Of a stretch of 9,466 nucleotides of DNA, positions 6,025-9,466 are shown one piece after another. Source of the stretch: Candidatus Acetothermia bacterium. Lineage in GTDB: Bacteria; Bipolaricaulota; Bipolaricaulia; Bipolaricaulales; Bipolaricaulaceae. The position numbers were made by a program, and so were the translations under genes. How positions within the stretch are numbered: the first letter of the stretch is position 1; each line of letters begins with the position of its first letter. Below the pieces are notes generated by a model. The model saw nothing but the letters and a program-made list of their open reading frames with translations, made no database searches and was not told where the DNA came from. The stretch is taken from contig JAGDVW010000045.1 in assembly GCA_023255835.1 (NCBI GenBank), forward strand, positions 1 to 9,466, given 5' to 3'.

Positions 6025-6870
6025 TTAGCAATACAAACGGGGATCAAGAGCATCACGGATCCCGTCCCCGAGCATATTAAAGGCCAAAACGGCTACAAGA
6101 ATAGCCAGACCAGGAAAGACGGAAACCCAGGGGGTGACCACGAGCCAACGAACCCCTTCGCGGATCATGTTCCCCCAGGTGGGTGTAGGAGGGGAGACGC
6201 CCAGCCCGATGAAGGAAAGGTTCGCCTCAACCCGGATAGCGGTGGCTGTCCAAAGAGTGGCCATGACCAGGATCTCCCCGCCGATGTTCGGAAGGACATG
6301 ACGAAAAAGGATGCGGAACGGTCCAGCGCCCGAAGCTTTGGCCGCGGCGATGTAGTCCATCTCCCGGAGGGCCACCGTGGTGCTGTGGGCCAGGCGGGCC
6401 ACTTGAGGGGCGAGGACAAGCCCGATGGCGAAGATGAGCTTGTCCAGTCCAGGGCCGAGGATGGCCAAGAACATGAGACCCATAAGAAGCGCGGGGAAGG
6501 ACATGAGCACGTCCACCAGCCTCATGAAGATTGTTTCGAACCAGCCCCCAAAATACCCGGCAGCGAGCCCCACCATAGCTCCTAAAGCCGTACCCACCGC
6601 CACGGATGAGACGCCCACAAGTACGGAGATCCTCGCTCCATAAATAACACGGGAAAAAACGTCCCGACCAAAATCGTCTGTACCGAAGAAGTGCTCACGG
6701 CCTGGAGGGGCAAGGGCCTTATGCACGTTTTGAACAAAGGGATCATATGGGGCCAAAAAAGGGGCAAAGATGGCAACGCAAACCATGAACACCGCCAAAA
6801 CTAGTCCAACAATAGCTGTTCTGTTGCGGATGAAAGCCCGGATGCGGCGGCTTTTCCAAAACCTACTCAT
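6025..6870 (-). CDS. dppC: ABC transporter permease, DppC/OppC family
   Basis: This 281-residue inner-membrane protein is one of two permease subunits of a peptide/nickel-type (PepT family) importer. It begins with the OppC-type N-terminal segment (FIRNRTAIVGLVLAVFMV, a first helix) and then the conserved FFGTDDFGRDVFSRVIYGAR (61-80). Five more helices follow. The EAA coupling loop is DYIAAAKASGAGPFRILFRHVLPN (172-195), then the usual LSFIGLGVSPPTPTWGNMIREG (218-239) and the ending NMLGDGIRDALDPRLY. The start overlaps the end of dppB by 8 bases and has its own ribosome site (AGGA, 6877-6880, 6 bases away). The protein ends in an extra Cys. Family identity is certain; the transported solute is not shown by the sequence. 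The symbol denotes the family role only. Confidence 0.95.
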   Translation of the reverse strand: MSRFWKSRRIRAFIRNRTAIVGLVLAVFMVCVAIFAPFLAPYDPFVQNVHKALAPPGREHFFGTDDFGRDVFSRVIYGARISVLVGVSSVAVGTALGAMVGLAAGYFGGWFETIFMRLVDVLMSFPALLMGLMFLAILGPGLDKLIFAIGLVLAPQVARLAHSTTVALREMDYIAAAKASGAGPFRILFRHVLPNIGGEILVMATLWTATAIRVEANLSFIGLGVSPPTPTWGNMIREGVRWLVVTPWVSVFPGLAILVAVLAFNMLGDGIRDALDPRLYC

Positions 6871-7804
6871 AGCGGATCCTGGGGTCGATCACCCCATAAG
6901 AGAGGTCCGTAAGGAGGTTGATCACCACTACTAAGGAAGCATAGACGACGATAAGGCTCTGAAGGGCAATGTAGTCCCGCTGAAGCATGGCTTGGACGAT
7001 GAGCTTCCCCATCCCCGGCCGGGAAAAGACAATCTCGGTCATCACGGAGTCGCCGATGAGAAGGGCTGTTTGTGTGCCAAGGACGGCCGCGATGGGGATG
7101 AGAGCGTTGCGCAGAGAGTGGAGGAGGATGACTCCCCGCTCGGAAAGGCCTTTGGCGCGGGCGGTACGAATGTAGTCTTCCCGAAGCACGTTGAGAAAAC
7201 AGGAGCGGGTCATCCGGGCCACGAACGCGATCATGATGATGCCAAGGGCTAAGGCAGGGAGAGCAAGGTGGCGCAAGTTCTCGACGGGATTGGAAAAATC
7301 CCCTGCGCCCATCACTGGGAACCACCGAAGTTTCACAGCAAAGGCGAGGATGAGAAGGATGCCCAGATAAAAGGCAGGGATGGAGATCCCCGCCAAGGAG
7401 AAAACGCGGCTGAGATAATCCGCCAGACGGTTGCGGTGCACAGCAGCGATGATGCCCAAGGGGATGCCAAAAATAGTCCCGATGAGGACACCGGCGAACG
7501 TGAGCTCAAGAGTGTGGGGCAAAACCGCGGCAATTTGAGAGCCGATCGAAATGTTAGTGATTAGGGAACGGCCAAGGTCTCCACGCACGTAACCTAACAA
7601 AGTGGCGCCATACTGCACCCAAAGGGGGGTGTTCAGACCCATTCGTTCCCGCAGGGCTTGCACAGCCTCGGCTGAGGCGTAGTCGCCTAACGCAGCTACA
7701 GCGGGGTCCCCGGGGGCGACGCGGATGAAGAGGAAAACCAAAGTATAGACGGCAAGGAGAGTAGGAAAAGCAACCAAAATGCGGCGAATAACGTAGCGCG
7801 CCAT
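6863..7804 (-). CDS. dppB: ABC transporter permease, DppB/OppB family
   Basis: This 313-residue inner-membrane protein is the partner permease of DppC. It shows the family's opening helix (YVIRRILVAFPTLLAVYTLVFLFIRVAPGDP), the segment ERMGLNTPLWVQY, then GDLGRSLITN (75-84), the first cytoplasmic-facing block LPHTLELTFAG, and the EAA loop DYIRTARAKGLSERGVILLHSLRNALIP (210-237). It closes with VFSRPGMGKLIVQAMLQRDY and an ending in YGVIDPRIRY. All are full and in order. The start is the only reasonable ATG, at 7804, but no Shine-Dalgarno precedes it: the 36 bases between the binding-protein stop and this ATG are mostly a 9-bp GC hairpin ending 5 bases before the start. Its translation may therefore be limited relative to the binding protein. 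Confidence 0.96.
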   Translation of the reverse strand: MARYVIRRILVAFPTLLAVYTLVFLFIRVAPGDPAVAALGDYASAEAVQALRERMGLNTPLWVQYGATLLGYVRGDLGRSLITNISIGSQIAAVLPHTLELTFAGVLIGTIFGIPLGIIAAVHRNRLADYLSRVFSLAGISIPAFYLGILLILAFAVKLRWFPVMGAGDFSNPVENLRHLALPALALGIIMIAFVARMTRSCFLNVLREDYIRTARAKGLSERGVILLHSLRNALIPIAAVLGTQTALLIGDSVMTEIVFSRPGMGKLIVQAMLQRDYIALQSLIVVYASLVVVINLLTDLSYGVIDPRIRYE

Positions 7805-7809
7805 GTATA

Positions 7810-7833
7810 GGGGGCGGGCTAAAACCCGCCCCC
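7810..7833 (-). promoter_or_regulatory. GC-rich intercistronic stem-loop between binding-protein and permease genes
   Basis: GGGGGCGGG and CCCGCCCCC form a perfect 9-bp all-GC stem around a 6-base loop. It fills most of the 36-base gap, 7 bases after the binding-protein stop and 5 bases before the dppB ATG. No T-run follows on the minus strand, so it is unlikely to be a full terminator. Hairpins in this position often stop 3'-exonucleases and keep binding-protein mRNA more abundant than permease mRNA; that role here is inference. Confidence 0.7.
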
Positions 7834-7840
7834 TCTTTCC

Positions 7841-9400
7841 TTACTTCAAAGTAGTGAGCTCGTTTATGGACGGATAGAGGGCAAGAGAGGACTTGAGCTC
7901 GTATCCATAATCCACGGATTTGCTTCGACAGAAAACGAACTTGAGGATATAAAGAGGATAGGAAGCCATCTCCTCAAGAAGTTTAATTTGGGCTTCCTTC
8001 CAAAGGGCGATCTGCTTTTCAGTATCGAGCTCGTAACGAGCAGCTTCAATCAGCCCATCAATATCGGTGACGTGGGAGAAGTTCGTATCAGGTTTTGTGC
8101 CCACCACCACCCGAGAAGCAGAATGGTAGAAGCGAGTAAGGAAGGCGTCAGCGCTGGGCCGCCAGGCTTCATAGTGCACCAACGGATTGGCATCCTGGCG
8201 AATCAGGCTGTGGAAGGAGGAGTGATCCACCACAGTGATGTTGAGCTTGATCCCAACACGGGCGAGCTGCGCCTGGATGTTCTCAAAGGGTTTCCGGTAA
8301 GAGGCTCGTTCCGTGATGTACGCGCTTATTTCAAACCCCTCGGGGTAGCCGGCTTCGGCGAGGAGCTCCCGAGCCTTGGCGAGATCCACATCATAAAGGA
8401 GGCCTCTTTCCGCGACCTCAGCGCAGGTCAGGCCGCCGGGGAGGTAGGGGGGTACAGCGGCGCAGAGAGGTTCCGCCACGTCCGGGCCGATAGCGGTGAC
8501 GAGCTCGTTTCGGTCGATGGCATAGGCGACGGCCTGACGCACGCGAAGGTCAGTGAATGGCCTCTTCGTCATGTTGATGTGCAGGACCTCTGTTTCACCC
8601 GGCCCAAAGACATCCACGATCACTTGCGGATAGCGTTTCACCGCTTCCACCCAGGCCTGCTCCCGCACCCCCTCGATCACGTGGACTTCGCCGGTGAGCA
8701 GCGCGCTCAAACGCGCGGTTACGTCGGGCATGTACCAAATCTCCACCCCCTCTAGTTTCGGTGTGCCACGGAAGTAGTGCTCATTGCGGACGAGAACAAC
8801 TTTTTGAGCCGGCGAGTACTCTTTGAACCGGAAAGGCCCGGTCCCCACAGGGTTGGTAGCGAACCTAGGGCCCAACTCTTCATAAGCCCTTTTTGGCACA
8901 ATAAATCCCCCGGAGTAGTTGGCCACCTTGGGAAGGAACAAGGCGGAGGAAATCGGCTGGGGCAGAACAATCTTGACCGTATATTTATCGACCGCTTCAA
9001 ACTTCATACCCGTGTACTCCCCAGCGTAGGCGGAGCGTTGAGGATCAGCTGCCTTGATAAGTGAAAAAACCACGTCTTCGCTGGTAAGCTCGTAGCCGTC
9101 GGGCATACCGGGGAAGGGGTGGACGGAGACCCCTGGCCGCAGATAGAACGTCCAGATCAGGCCGTCTTCTGAAACCTCCCAGGATAATGCGAGGTCTGGC
9201 TCGATCACTGTGATGTCCCCGGGTTTATAGCGGACGAGGCCGTTGAACACCATATCCACCACGGCGCGGTCCATGGTGGCCGCAGCGTAGTGAGGATCTA
9301 ATGTTTTCAAATCAGCAGCATCAAAGGCAATGCGCAAGACTTGGCCCGTGGCAACAATGCTTAAAAACCAACATCCTAAAATCAACAGCCGCACTTTCAT
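7841..9400 (-). CDS. Peptide/nickel-type ABC substrate-binding protein (SBP_bac_5, DppA/OppA family)
   Basis: This 519-residue exported receptor delivers oligopeptides or a related solute to the DppBC permease. A signal peptide covers residues 1-19 (ending IVATG); Cys10 lies inside the hydrophobic core and does not form a lipobox, so a periplasmic protein is expected. Family patterns appear in order: LKTLDPHYAAATMDRAVVDMVFNGLVRY (31-58), PDLALSWEVSEDGLIWTFYLRPGV (68-91), LTSEDVVFSL (105-114), NPVGTGPFRFKEY (183-195), LHINMTKRPFTDLRVRQAVAYAIDR (273-297) and AKARELLAEAGYPEGFE (341-357). Cys313 and Cys326 flank a loop and could form a disulphide. The start at 9400 has a strong ribosome site (GGGGAGGTGG, 9406-9415); a longer frame from 9442 adds a charged, non-signal extension. 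It is the first gene of the operon. The ligand cannot be told. Confidence 0.95.
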   Translation of the reverse strand: MKVRLLILGCWFLSIVATGQVLRIAFDAADLKTLDPHYAAATMDRAVVDMVFNGLVRYKPGDITVIEPDLALSWEVSEDGLIWTFYLRPGVSVHPFPGMPDGYELTSEDVVFSLIKAADPQRSAYAGEYTGMKFEAVDKYTVKIVLPQPISSALFLPKVANYSGGFIVPKRAYEELGPRFATNPVGTGPFRFKEYSPAQKVVLVRNEHYFRGTPKLEGVEIWYMPDVTARLSALLTGEVHVIEGVREQAWVEAVKRYPQVIVDVFGPGETEVLHINMTKRPFTDLRVRQAVAYAIDRNELVTAIGPDVAEPLCAAVPPYLPGGLTCAEVAERGLLYDVDLAKARELLAEAGYPEGFEISAYITERASYRKPFENIQAQLARVGIKLNITVVDHSSFHSLIRQDANPLVHYEAWRPSADAFLTRFYHSASRVVVGTKPDTNFSHVTDIDGLIEAARYELDTEKQIALWKEAQIKLLEEMASYPLYILKFVFCRSKSVDYGYELKSSLALYPSINELTTLK

Positions 9401-9466
9401 TTGTACCACCTCCCCACAATCCCTTCGGCCCCGGTTTCCCATCGTTTTTCTGGGGCAAAGGATTAT
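9401..9466 (-). promoter_or_regulatory. 5' leader of the peptide-transport operon
   Basis: The leader contains the ribosome site GGAGG (minus strand, 9409-9413), 8 bases from the ATG at 9400. The last bases of the window read ATAATCC on the minus strand; if the next base outside is T on that strand, a TATAAT -10 box would sit at the edge, about 60 bases from the start codon. The promoter is therefore suspected but cut off. Confidence 0.35.

Noticed and set aside
7988..8755. Plus-strand open frame of 255 codons opposite the peptide-binding protein
   Set aside because: It lies wholly inside a clear SBP_bac_5 gene on the other strand and shows no domain of its own.
1..9466. CRISPR arrays, insertion sequences, tRNA or rRNA genes, riboswitches
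   Set aside because: I looked for evenly spaced direct repeats, transposase motifs, tRNA T-loop patterns and a cobalamin or other riboswitch before the importer, and saw none. A covariance-model search (Infernal/Rfam) was not possible here.

Overview
The window is about 9.5 kb of GC-rich, protein-dense bacterial DNA. Genes are tightly packed, with several 4-base stop/start overlaps, GTG starts beside ATG, and a mix of strong Shine-Dalgarno sites and apparently leaderless or near-leaderless starts. All four exported proteins (a subtilase, two ABC binding proteins and a TPR protein) have plain Sec signal peptides with no lipobox cysteine, which suits a diderm with a periplasm better than a Gram-positive. 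A TatT-type TPR protein, leaderless promoters and these export signals suggest a deep-branching, possibly thermophilic, uncultured lineage (Bipolaricaulota/Acetothermia-like, for example). That placement is inference and weak; nothing here is a taxonomic marker.

Layout. (1) 1-1058, minus: the N-terminal 352 residues of a secreted S8 subtilase that runs off the left edge, so the catalytic Ser is not visible. (2) 1142-4895, plus: a single-EamA-domain transporter whose first membrane segment is separated from the rest by a +1 frameshift at a run of seven T; a PadR-family regulator with its own TATAAT promoter; and a complete BtuF/BtuC/BtuD-type ABC importer (binding protein, FecCD permease, ATPase) joined to the regulator by successive 4-base overlaps. 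The cargo belongs to the iron-siderophore/haem/cobalamin group and cannot be narrowed. (3) 4892-5695, minus: a TatT-like TRAP-associated TPR protein, convergent with the ATPase gene so that the two stop codons share a CTAG. No TRAP P, Q or M gene is in the window. (4) 5726-5995: about 270 bases without a convincing gene, with a cluster of small palindromes near the TatT promoter and a hairpin near the other end. (5) 6025-9400, minus: a peptide/nickel-type (Dpp/Opp) import operon, binding protein then DppB then DppC, with a 9-bp GC hairpin between the first two genes. Its DppD/DppF ATPases are not in the window.

How the genes fit together. The plus-strand block reads as a PadR-controlled importer unit. 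The minus-strand right-hand block imports oligopeptides or similar solutes, and the left-edge secreted subtilase could supply peptides, but no shared regulation is visible. I do not see a clearly new system. The most notable features are the T7 frameshift in the EamA gene, PadR coupled to a metal/cofactor-type importer, the TatT gene away from TRAP genes, and the intercistronic hairpin at the start of dppB.
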